A program made the translations under genes and the position numbers. Below the pieces are notes generated by a model. It saw only the letters and a list, made by a program, of their open reading frames with translations. It did no database searches and was not told the DNA's origin. From Geomonas sp. Red32 (GTDB lineage: Bacteria > Desulfobacterota > Desulfuromonadia > Geobacterales > Geobacteraceae): a DNA stretch of 64,000 nucleotides. The DNA lies in NCBI RefSeq assembly GCF_023652955.1, contig NZ_JAKLOY010000007.1:186001-250000 (forward strand), given 5' to 3'. Shown here piece by piece: positions 53,200 to 60,922 of this stretch. The stretch's first letter is position 1. Each line of letters opens with the position of its first letter.

Positions 53200-53345
53200 T
53201 GGCCACCTTCCCCCACCCCCTGGCCCCCTCCCTCCAGGGGAGGGGGAAACGTTCCCCTCTTTGCGAAGGGGCATCGAGGAATTCCGGGGAGGTGTGGAAG
53301 TCCCCCCTTTGACAAGGGGGGGACCAGATTCCCCCGGAATTCTTC
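53200..53345. repeat. dispersed palindromic intergenic repeat, copy 1
   Basis: Copy of a GC-rich palindromic repeat: a C/T-rich dyad at 53205-53245, then CTTTGCGAAGGGG, GGGGAGG and the hairpin CCCCCCTTTGACAAGGGGGG at 53302-53321. The 20-nt hairpin is identical at 60769-60788, and the wider order of motifs (TTTGCGAAGGG, GGGGAA/GGGGAG, hairpin) recurs at 60655-60790. No gene lies in 53096-53385. Confidence 0.7.
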
Positions 53346-53385
53346 GAAGTTATCCGGTGGCAGCTGTGCCGGGAGCCGAGATCCC

Positions 53386-55851
53386 TTAGATGAACAGGTT
53401 GTTGTCGGCGTGCTCGGACGCTTCGAGGTAGGCGGCCACGCCGCCGAACTGGACCCCTTCGATCAGCTCCTCGGCCCTGATCCCCATCAGGTCCATCGAC
53501 ATCTGGCAGGCCACCAGCTGGGCGCCTCCGCGGATGGCGAGCTGGATCATGTCCTCCAGGGAGGGGACGTTCTTGTTCTTCATGATCCCGCGGATCAGCT
53601 TGCCGCCGATCCCCCCCATGCTCATGCGGGAGAGGGAAAGCTTGCGGCTGCCGCGCGGCATCATCATCCCGAAGGCCGCCTCGATCAGGTTCTTGCCGAG
53701 CCCGGAGGAGCTCTCCGGCTTTCTCAGCGCGTTGAGCCCCCAGAAGGTGAAGAACATGGTGACCTTGCGCCCCATGGAGAGGGCGCCGTTGGCGATGACG
53801 AAGGAGGCGATTACCTTGTCGAGGTCGCCCGAGAACACGATGATGGTCTTGTCGTTCCCGCCCCGGTTGGTGGTCACCGCCACCTCGTGGTGATGCCCCT
53901 TCTCTACCAGCGCGGTGATGGTCCCCTTGCTCGATTCGAGCTTTTTCACCTGGTTGCCGGTCGCCCGGGCCCAGGCTTGCACGTCGCTGTGGAAACCGGG
54001 GTCGCTCGCGCTGATCTCGATCACCCCGCCGGGGGCCACCACGTCCATCTCCTGCTTAAGCCGCATGATCGGCCCCGGGCACTGCAGACCGCAGGCGTTG
54101 ACCTTGACCACGTTCCTGTTCTCTATCGGTAACTGAGGCATGATGCACTCCCTTTCGTTTTCCCGGGTGGCTTCCGAAGCCCTGGTAATACTCTGGCGGG
54201 TGGTGGCGAGGCAGTAGGTATCCCAGCCGCCGGACAGGTTCAGGCAGCCGGTGAACCCGTGCGCGGTGAGGATGCGGGCCGCCAGGTAGCCGCGGAGCCC
54301 GACCTTGCAGAAGATGACGATGGTCTTGTCCCGGGGAAGCTCGCCGAGCCGTCCGCGCAGCTCGTTCAAGGGGATGTTGACCGCACCGGCGATGGTTCCC
54401 GCGCCGAGTTCCATTTCGTCACGGACGTCGAGAACGAAGTGGGTCGCCCGGTCGAGCGAGTCGATCCGGTCCCAGGTGACGATGCCGCAGAGGCCGTCCA
54501 GGACGTTTTGCGCCACGAAGCCCGCCATGTTCACGGGATCCTTGGCGGAAGAGTAGGGGGGCGCGTAGGCGTGCTCGATCTCACAGAGGTCGTCGACGGT
54601 CATACCGGCCTTGATGGCGGTGGCGATGACGTCGATCCTCTTGTCGACCCCGCCGTAGCCCGCCACCTGGGCGCCGAGCACCTTCCGGTTCTCGGTGGAG
54701 AATACGAGCTTTAAGGTGAGTGGGGTGGCTCCCGGATAGTAGCCCGCGTGGTCGTTGGGGTGAATGATGACCGAGGCGCAGGGGATCCCTTCGGCGCGGC
54801 AGAACTTCTCGGTGGCCCCGGTGCCGCCGGCGTCGAGATCGAAGACCTTGGCGATGGAAGTCCCCATGGTGCCGCGGTAGGCAATCCCGGCGCCGTTCAT
54901 GTTGTCGGCCGCGATCCGTCCCTGCTTGTTGGCCGGGCCCGCGAGCGGCACGGCCCAGCTCTTGCCGGTGAAGGGATTGGTCACCTCGATGGCGTCGCCC
55001 ACCGCGAAGACGTCCGGCCGGCTGGTTCTCATCTGCTCGTCGACCAGGATGTGCCCGCGCTTGCCGAGCTCGATCCCTGAGCCGGCCAGGAAGGAGGTGT
55101 TGGGGGCGACCCCGACGGCGAGGAGCACCAGGTCGGCCTCCAGCACGGTTCCGCTCACGAGGGTTGCCGTTACCCCGCCATCAGGAGCCGGGGCGAATTC
55201 CTGCACCGCGTCTTCCAGCAGGCAGGGGACCCCCTTCATCCGCAGCTCGCGGTGGACCAGGGCGGCCATCTCGAAGTCGAGGTTGACCATGACCTGGGCC
55301 GTCGCTTCCACGAGCGTGACGCCGATGCCGAGGGCGTGCAGGTTCTCGACCATCTCGAGCCCGATGAATCCGCCCCCCACCACGAGGGCCCGCGACACCG
55401 ATCTTCCGGAAAGGAGCTCGTGGAGCCGGTCGGTATCGGGAATGGTCCACAGGGTATGGATCTCGGGGAGATCGCAACCGGGGATGGGAGGCCTGACGGG
55501 AGAGCCGCCGGGGGCGAGGAGCAGCTTGTCGAAGGACTCCTCGCTCTCCTTGCCGGTGCCGGTTTCTCTCACCCGGACCTTTTTCGCATCGGCATCTACC
55601 GCGACGACTTCGTGCCCGGTCCGGACGTCGACCCGGAAACGGGCGTGGAACGACTGCGGGGTCTGGAGGAGGAGCTGGCTCCTTTCGGTTATGGCCCCCC
55701 CGAGGTAGTAGGGGAGGCCGCAGTTTGCATACGAGACGTAATCGCCCCGTTCGAAGACTACGATCTCGCTTTCTTCGTCGATTCTTCTCAAGCGGGCGGC
55801 GGCGGACATGCCTCCTGCCACTCCACCCACGATCAGGTATTTCTGGCCCAT
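53386..55851 (-). CDS. CoA-disulfide reductase/rhodanese/TusA/DsrE-like fusion protein
   Basis: 821 residues in four domains. (1) 1-445, FAD- and NAD(P)H-dependent CoA-disulfide-reductase fold with redox Cys44 in YANCGLPYYLGG. (2) About 455-560, rhodanese domain with persulfide Cys515 in FCKVGLRG. (3) About 585-655, TusA domain with Cys591 in LQCPGP. (4) About 665-821, DsrE/F-like domain (TIIVFSGDLDKVIASFVIANGALSMGRKVTMFFTFWGL, then MSMDLMG). It probably passes persulfide sulfur between domains and reduces it with NAD(P)H, so polysulfide or CoA-persulfide reductase activity is likely. Start: minus-strand AGAGG with 6 nt to ATG at 55851; an ATG one codon earlier and a distant in-frame ATG at 55926 are alternatives. 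Confidence 0.88.
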   Translation of the reverse strand: MGQKYLIVGGVAGGMSAAARLRRIDEESEIVVFERGDYVSYANCGLPYYLGGAITERSQLLLQTPQSFHARFRVDVRTGHEVVAVDADAKKVRVRETGTGKESEESFDKLLLAPGGSPVRPPIPGCDLPEIHTLWTIPDTDRLHELLSGRSVSRALVVGGGFIGLEMVENLHALGIGVTLVEATAQVMVNLDFEMAALVHRELRMKGVPCLLEDAVQEFAPAPDGGVTATLVSGTVLEADLVLLAVGVAPNTSFLAGSGIELGKRGHILVDEQMRTSRPDVFAVGDAIEVTNPFTGKSWAVPLAGPANKQGRIAADNMNGAGIAYRGTMGTSIAKVFDLDAGGTGATEKFCRAEGIPCASVIIHPNDHAGYYPGATPLTLKLVFSTENRKVLGAQVAGYGGVDKRIDVIATAIKAGMTVDDLCEIEHAYAPPYSSAKDPVNMAGFVAQNVLDGLCGIVTWDRIDSLDRATHFVLDVRDEMELGAGTIAGAVNIPLNELRGRLGELPRDKTIVIFCKVGLRGYLAARILTAHGFTGCLNLSGGWDTYCLATTRQSITRASEATRENERECIMPQLPIENRNVVKVNACGLQCPGPIMRLKQEMDVVAPGGVIEISASDPGFHSDVQAWARATGNQVKKLESSKGTITALVEKGHHHEVAVTTNRGGNDKTIIVFSGDLDKVIASFVIANGALSMGRKVTMFFTFWGLNALRKPESSSGLGKNLIEAAFGMMMPRGSRKLSLSRMSMGGIGGKLIRGIMKNKNVPSLEDMIQLAIRGGAQLVACQMSMDLMGIRAEELIEGVQFGGVAAYLEASEHADNNLFI

Positions 55852-56264
55852 CATTTTCCTCTCGATGCCTGGAGAGCGCGGCTCTCCGTCTGTATACGGG
55901 TTCTGCGAAGCGCGGTACCATACCACTGCAATCCGACAATTTCAATATATCTATGCGAGTATTTTTTGAGCATGTTGCACACCGGCAGGGCATCTCTCTC
56001 AGGTGATCTTTAACCTGCCGCAGTACCCTACTTTTTCCTTTAATGGATCAAGCCCCATGAACGTGCAAAAAACACTCAGTAATATTTACTGTTATGGGGA
56101 GGTTGTGGCTTGACAAGTGGCCGTTACGGCTGTAGTTTTAGTGCCGAATACTCTGAAATAAAATACTGGTTGTCTATTACTGCTTTTCGCTATGCCAACT
56201 ATATGCCTGGTTGGTAAATCACTAACCGTTTAAAGCTCGTTTCTTTTACAATTGGGCCCGTCAG
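55852..56264. other. 413-nt spacer, divergent regulatory region
   Basis: Between the minus-strand sulfur protein and the plus-strand sigma factor gene. No reading frame of interest. It is less GC-rich than the flanking genes. It contains a candidate promoter at 56109-56137 and the tail of the sigma factor leader; otherwise I see nothing recognisable. Confidence 0.5.
56109..56137 (+). promoter_or_regulatory. candidate promoter for the sigma-factor gene
   Basis: A perfect TTGACA (56109-56114) and, 17 nt later, TAGTTT (56132-56137; T-A and final T match). It would give a leader of about 120 nt. The -10 is poor, so an alternative sigma factor or activator may be involved. Confidence 0.35.
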
Positions 56265-57143
56265 ATGCGACTATTTCAGTTCGGCACAACAACCGACAGT
56301 GAGCCTGCGTCTCCTCCTCAGACGAGTGCCGGCTATGCCGCGCTCATCACGGGCAATCTTTCCTATATCGAGAAACAGTGCCGGCGCGCCGTAATGGGGC
56401 ACGGCGACGGGGACGTATCCCAGGAAAACGAGGTGGACGAGCTCCTCAACGAGGTGCTGGACCGCCTGCGGGGTGACGATTTCAAGGCCCTGCGGGAGTT
56501 CAAGGGGAAGGCGAAACTTACCACCTACATCACCACCATCATCTCCAACCTGATCATCGATCTCGTCCGCTCCAAAAAAGGACGCAGCCGGGCCAAGGAG
56601 CGGGCCCGCGAGATGGGACCGGTGGCCGAACGCCTCTACGAGCTGGTCTACCAGGGGGGCTGTTCCCTCCACGAAGCCTCCGCCCATCTCGAACATACCC
56701 ACGCCATCCACGAGCCGCTCCCATCCCTGCAGTCGATGCTGGACCGGATGCGGGGCAGGGAGAAAAACCTTTCCGTCGTGGCCGATGGCGAGGCGGCCTG
56801 GATGGTCCCGGGGAAGGCGATGGTGGTCGACGAGGCGGTGGAGATCGTCGTCACCGACCCCCGGAAGACCGCGGAAGCCACCATGATCTCCGGGCAGAAG
56901 GAATCGGCGGCCAGGGAGACGGTGGCGGGGCTGCTGACCGATCTTTCCGGCGAGGACCGTCTCATTCTCAGGCTGCGGTTTCCCGACGACGAGGAGGTGG
57001 AGCCGAAGTCGGTCCGGGAGATCGCCCAGCTCCTCGATCTCACCGAAAAGAGCGTCGATGCGCGGGTGAGAAGGATGCTCCTTCGTTTCAAGGAGACGCT
57101 CCTGTCCCGCGGTCTCAAGGCCTCCGACTTCCTGGGGGAGTAG
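56265..57143 (+). CDS. sigma-70 family (ECF-like) sigma factor with a long linker
   Basis: 292 residues. Sigma-2 region at about 25-100 (NEVDELLNEVLDRLRGDDFKALREFKGKAKLTTYITTIISNLIIDLVRSKK, shown as two motifs) and sigma-4 at about 225-285 (LSGEDRLILRLRF, then VREIAQLLDLTEKSVDARVRRM, the helix-turn-helix). Between them is an unusually long linker of about 120 residues with repeated E/A/R helices, where ordinary ECF factors have some 30-50. The following gene looks like its anti-sigma factor, 61 nt downstream. Targets probably include the adjacent exported-protein genes. Confidence 0.82.
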   Translation: MRLFQFGTTTDSEPASPPQTSAGYAALITGNLSYIEKQCRRAVMGHGDGDVSQENEVDELLNEVLDRLRGDDFKALREFKGKAKLTTYITTIISNLIIDLVRSKKGRSRAKERAREMGPVAERLYELVYQGGCSLHEASAHLEHTHAIHEPLPSLQSMLDRMRGREKNLSVVADGEAAWMVPGKAMVVDEAVEIVVTDPRKTAEATMISGQKESAARETVAGLLTDLSGEDRLILRLRFPDDEEVEPKSVREIAQLLDLTEKSVDARVRRMLLRFKETLLSRGLKASDFLGE

Positions 57144-57150
57144 TTTTTTT
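57127..57150 (+). terminator. weak intrinsic terminator at the end of the sigma gene
   Basis: ACTTCC-TGG-GGGAGT stem (six pairs, one G-U) overlapping the final codons, followed after AG by seven T residues. The stem is short, so partial termination is more likely than full stop; it would lower anti-sigma mRNA relative to sigma mRNA. Confidence 0.4.
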
Positions 57151-57159
57151 AGCGACTGT

Positions 57160-57194
57160 CCGTCACAGGTGGCATGAGAACAACTTTGTGACGG
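57160..57194 (+). promoter_or_regulatory. inverted repeat at the anti-sigma ribosome site
   Basis: CCGTCACA (57160-57167) and TGTGACGG (57187-57194) form an 8-bp perfect dyad; the right arm runs into the GGAAGGG ribosome site of the anti-sigma gene. As RNA it could hide or expose that site; as DNA it could be an operator. Confidence 0.45.
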
Positions 57195-57204
57195 AAGGGT
57201 ACCA

Positions 57205-58275
57205 ATGAACAGAGACAACTCACCGCTAGCCAAGGCGATCGGCAAAGGTCTCGCAGAGTCGAGCCCCGCCGGTCCCTGTCCGGCCCTGGAAGAGATAGCA
57301 GCCCTCGTGGACGGGGCCGTCACCGGGGCCGAGCGCGATCTCCTCCTTGGGCACTTCGCCAGCTGCGACTCCTGCCGGGAGACCTTCGTCAGGTCCCGCG
57401 AGCTCACCAGCGCAGGGAGTGCCGGGGCGAAACGTAACCGCTACCTTCTTCCTTCGGCGTTTGCCGCCGCGGCGGTGATGGTGCTCGCCCTCTCGGTGGC
57501 GCTGCACGCCCCCGGCCCTTCCCCCGCCGGTGCTCCGGCCGCCAAGGTGGCCGACGCGGCACGCAACTCTGCCGCCGTGGCTCCGACCGTGGCCATGGCC
57601 CCCGCTTCCCAGTCCGAACCATCTCCCGTAGCGCCGTCCACCCCGGCCCGGCCGGAAGCCGCCGGGGGGCGGCGAGGGGGGACCGCTCTTTCCGCATCTG
57701 CCATTGCGGCCAGGTTGACCGGGAGCGGCGACGCCGCCCAGTTGGCGGCCCTCACCTCGACCCAGGAAAAATCATTCGGTTTCGCCGCCGCCGGCGATGC
57801 CAAGTCCGGCGCCTTCCGGGCCGGGCGGGCAGCGGTCGATCTCGAGGTCGCCCTGGCCGCTTCGGACGGCGACCGCGCCCAGGCCGCCGCCAACCGGCTG
57901 GCAACGGTGCTTCAGTCGCTGGCACCTAACGCCGATGTCAAAGCCATCGACGATCTGAACTCGCGGCTGGAGCGCGGGGACAAGGCCAACCAGTTCGGCG
58001 GTGCCACTGCCAGGTTCCTCGTGGCGATTCCCGCAGGCCAGCAGGGGTACGTCCGGTTGGGAGAATGGGCTGAGGGGGCGCGTCTGGCAGTGAAGAGCGG
58101 CAACGCCCGTTTCTTCTCGGGCGGGGTTCCCAAGGCGCTGACGGCAGCCTCGTTGCCGGATTGCCCGCCGGAAGTTCGCAAGGCGCTCGCAGCACTCGAG
58201 AAGGGGAGCAAGGGGAAACGTGTCGATCTCACCACCATGGCCGCCCGCGTCGACGAGCTGATCCACGCCTTTTGA
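57205..58275 (+). CDS. membrane-anchored zinc-type anti-sigma factor
   Basis: 356 residues. The N-terminal zinc-binding anti-sigma (zf-HC2) motif is C25, H50, C54, C57 (HFASCDSCRETF). A single hydrophobic span at about 79-100 (YLLPSAFAAAAVMVLALSVA) separates it from a periplasmic part rich in Ala, Pro and Ser (about 110-160) and an Ala-rich C-terminal half that may be a stress-sensing domain. The topology, cytoplasmic binding domain plus one span plus periplasmic domain, is that of a regulated anti-sigma factor. Partner: the sigma factor gene 61 nt upstream. Confidence 0.85.
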   Translation: MNRDNSPLAKAIGKGLAESSPAGPCPALEEIAALVDGAVTGAERDLLLGHFASCDSCRETFVRSRELTSAGSAGAKRNRYLLPSAFAAAAVMVLALSVALHAPGPSPAGAPAAKVADAARNSAAVAPTVAMAPASQSEPSPVAPSTPARPEAAGGRRGGTALSASAIAARLTGSGDAAQLAALTSTQEKSFGFAAAGDAKSGAFRAGRAAVDLEVALAASDGDRAQAAANRLATVLQSLAPNADVKAIDDLNSRLERGDKANQFGGATARFLVAIPAGQQGYVRLGEWAEGARLAVKSGNARFFSGGVPKALTAASLPDCPPEVRKALAALEKGSKGKRVDLTTMAARVDELIHAF

Positions 58276-58336
58276 GCGTGCCGGGTTACGGAATGAAAGA
58301 GAGGCGCGCGAGCGCCGGGACTGAAAGGAGGATGGC

Positions 58337-58798
58337 ATGAGGTCGCTGACCAGGATAACGATGGCTGTCCTTCTCTTTTTGCTAACCACGGCGGCTGCCG
58401 CCCTGGCTTCCGGCCCCGTGCAGCTTCTGACCGTTCAGGAGGCTGCCCTGCCCGATTCCCGGGTGTACGGGATGGCGGAACGTCTGCCGTCCGATGGTCC
58501 CGAGATCTGGGTTTCCGATCTCGAGGTTCCCGCCGCGGCGCCGACCTTCCCGTTGGTGGTACGTTTTGCCGAGAAGGGGGATGTACCGGTCGACGCCGCC
58601 ACGGTGAGGCTCGAATGCCTCAAAAGCAATCCCATCGATCTCACCCCGCGCATCCGGCCGTACGCCGGCAAGCAGGGGATTAGCCTTCAGAGCGTATCCC
58701 TTCCCCCCGGGCTCTACCGCTTCCGGGTCGCCGTCGGCGATGTGAAGGGACGGTTTTCGGAGAAGGAATTCACCGTCAAGGTTTCCGTCATCTTTTAG
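58337..58798 (+). CDS. secreted hypothetical protein, 153 residues
   Basis: Signal peptide (residues about 1-25, LTRITMAVLLFLLTTAAAALAS) and a small beta-rich mature part with LPDSRVYGMAERLP, FPLVVRFAEKGDVPVDAATVRLECLK and SLPPGLYRFRVAVGDVKGRFSEKEF, which looks like an Ig-like beta-sandwich. No family recognised. GGAGG lies before the ATG. Encoded between the anti-sigma factor and the peptidase, so it may be a secreted substrate or ligand in that system. Confidence 0.7.
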   Translation: MRSLTRITMAVLLFLLTTAAAALASGPVQLLTVQEAALPDSRVYGMAERLPSDGPEIWVSDLEVPAAAPTFPLVVRFAEKGDVPVDAATVRLECLKSNPIDLTPRIRPYAGKQGISLQSVSLPPGLYRFRVAVGDVKGRFSEKEFTVKVSVIF

Positions 58799-58922
58799 TG
58801 GTGCCATACCATTGCCCCTTCAGGGTGGCCGAAGGCCGGGTGAGGGCAGGTTTTAGACCGACGAAACGATGCACCGGAGAGTATGTCTTAAGGCGGGTGA
58901 GGGAGGTTTTCAGGAGGTGCCG

Positions 58923-60632
58923 TTGTCTCGATCGCACGGTGTGGGTAGGTGGCTGGTCTTTGCCGCGTGGGTGCTCATCGCGCTCATGTTCGGGGAGACG
59001 CGCGTCCACGCCATGGACTCGCTGGCGGCCGACAACCCGAAGTACCTCCGCATCAAGGCGGTCTACGACTCCGTGGCCCGCGCCTTCGGCGAGGGGAGGA
59101 TTCCCCCCCGTCTCATGGTCGTCCCGCTCGGCTCCCAGAACCGTAACTCCGTCGCCTGGTCGGATCCCGGCACCGAGGGTGCCATCGGCCTGGAGGCCGA
59201 CAGTGCTCCCATGCAGGAAGGGTACATCGCCATCGAGGAGCGTGCCTACGATGTCCTCGCGCCGCTCGGGGATTTCCGCGACGACGGCCTGGCGTTTTTA
59301 CTGGGGCACGAGCTCACCCACTACTTCATGCGCCACGGCTGGGTCGGGGACTTCGGAAACTCCTTCGCCTCCCTGGATGTCGGCCGCAAGATGATCAAGG
59401 CCGCCAGCATCGAGGAGACGATCAAAAGAGAGACCGAGGCCGATTACTTCGGCGGCTTCTACGGCTACCTGGCGGGCTACGACACCCTGGGCATCGCTCC
59501 GCACGCCCTCGATCTCATCTATGCCGGGTACGGCTTGAGCGAGCGTCTTCCCAACTATCCTTCCCGCAGCGATCGCAAAACCATCGCCGAGCACGCCGAC
59601 CTCAACCTGAGGAAGATGGTGCCGGTGTTCGATGCCGCCACCAAGCTTCTTCTCCTCGAGCGCTACGCCGATTCCGCCCGCCTCTTCGAACAGCTCACCC
59701 ACAACTTCCCCAGCCGGGAGATGTTCAACAATCTCGGCGTCGCCTACGCATTGCAGGCCTTGAGCCTCAATCCCCCGGGGCAGCGGCGCCTCGCCTATCC
59801 CTTCGAGATCGACGCCGAGACCAGGTTGAAAGGGAAGGGACTGCGGGCCAAGGGCGCGCCGGACCACTCCGCGGAGGAGCGCAGACGGCTGCTGAACCAG
59901 GCCGCCGATGCCTTCGAGAAGGCGATGCAGCGCGATCGCGCCTATGCCGCCGCCTGCGTCAACCTGGCCGCCGCCACCTCGCTCCTTGGGGACCATGACA
60001 CCGCCGTCGTCCTCGCCAACAAGGGGATCGAGCTCGGAAGAAAGGCCAACGAGATGGTGTCGGTCGGTAACGGACTCGTGGTGCGCGGCATCGCCTATGC
60101 GGGGCTCGGCAACAAGGAGCGCGCCCTGGTCGACTTCGCCGGAGCGAGAAACCTCAACTCGTCGGTGGCCGCCGTCAACCTCGCCATCCTCCAGGAGGAG
60201 GGGGCCAAGCCCATCGCCGCTCCGGCCGAAGGAGAGGTGGCGTCGAAGCTGGTGGAGCGGGTAGGGGGAATCGCCTGCCGCGACCCGTTCGCCAAGGACA
60301 AGGAAACCACCACCTTCTCGCTCCAGGGGCTCGCGGGGGCGCGGACCATCGCCGTCCATGCCCGCCAGTACGATCACTGGGAAGACGCCGTGATCGTCAG
60401 CGGAGCGAGGATGGAACGCCTGCTGACCACGAGGAAGGGATACCAGGGGGAGACCGCCCGCGGGATCTCGGTGGGAAGCTCGCGGGGCGACGTGATGGCC
60501 AAGTACGGGACGCCGAGCCGCGAGGTGACGGCGCGGCAAGGTACCTATCTCCTGTACCGTAAAGGGGAGATCATCTTCTCCCTCGACCAGCGCGAGAAGG
60601 TCGCCGGGTGGACCGTGTTCGCTACGAGGTAA
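58923..60632 (+). CDS. secreted M48-like metallopeptidase with TPR domain
   Basis: 569 residues. TTG at 58923 has AGGAGG 5 nt upstream; starting there gives a proper signal peptide ending VHA-MDS. The zinc motif HELTH is at 129-133 and the third ligand is probably E172 in the RETEADYFGG motif, so it resembles M48 proteases such as BepA/LoiP (which assist outer-membrane assembly). Residues about 215-430 contain TPR-like repeats (LFEQLTHNFPSREMFNNLG, then RAYAAACVNLAAATSLLGD), and the end has GVARGISVGSSRGDVMAKYG-type motif as in a small C-terminal domain. An upstream ATG (58869) would have no signal peptide at its start. Confidence 0.82.
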   Translation: MSRSHGVGRWLVFAAWVLIALMFGETRVHAMDSLAADNPKYLRIKAVYDSVARAFGEGRIPPRLMVVPLGSQNRNSVAWSDPGTEGAIGLEADSAPMQEGYIAIEERAYDVLAPLGDFRDDGLAFLLGHELTHYFMRHGWVGDFGNSFASLDVGRKMIKAASIEETIKRETEADYFGGFYGYLAGYDTLGIAPHALDLIYAGYGLSERLPNYPSRSDRKTIAEHADLNLRKMVPVFDAATKLLLLERYADSARLFEQLTHNFPSREMFNNLGVAYALQALSLNPPGQRRLAYPFEIDAETRLKGKGLRAKGAPDHSAEERRRLLNQAADAFEKAMQRDRAYAAACVNLAAATSLLGDHDTAVVLANKGIELGRKANEMVSVGNGLVVRGIAYAGLGNKERALVDFAGARNLNSSVAAVNLAILQEEGAKPIAAPAEGEVASKLVERVGGIACRDPFAKDKETTTFSLQGLAGARTIAVHARQYDHWEDAVIVSGARMERLLTTRKGYQGETARGISVGSSRGDVMAKYGTPSREVTARQGTYLLYRKGEIIFSLDQREKVAGWTVFATR

Positions 60633-60922
60633 TCGGTCCCCGCGACCAGCGTTCTCTTTTGCGAAGGGTTCATTTGGGGAATTTTGTGGCGGGTTCAAAA
60701 GTCCCCCTTGATAAAGGGGGATTTAGGGGGATTTGCCTCTGGATCCGTGAGAATCAAATCCCCCCTGTCCCCCCTTTGACAAGGGGGGAACCTGTTTTCC
60801 CACGGAATGCTGGAATTTAAGTCGCACCGAAGAGTTTTCCGTTTGCGTGTCCGTCCAACGGACATGAACCTCCGATTCCCGCGGAACGGGAAGCGGATCG
60901 CTTAACCAAAGGAGGTACCAAA
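60633..60922. repeat. dispersed palindromic intergenic repeat, copy 2
   Basis: Begins TTTTGCGAAGGGTTCATT, then two hairpins CCCCCTTGATAAAGGGGG (60703-60720) and CCCCCCTTTGACAAGGGGGG (60769-60788), with GGGGGATTT / AAATCCCCC between them. Same motif order as the copy at 53250-53321. The rest of the 290-nt gap is unremarkable; GGAGGT at 60910-60916 serves the next gene. Confidence 0.75.
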
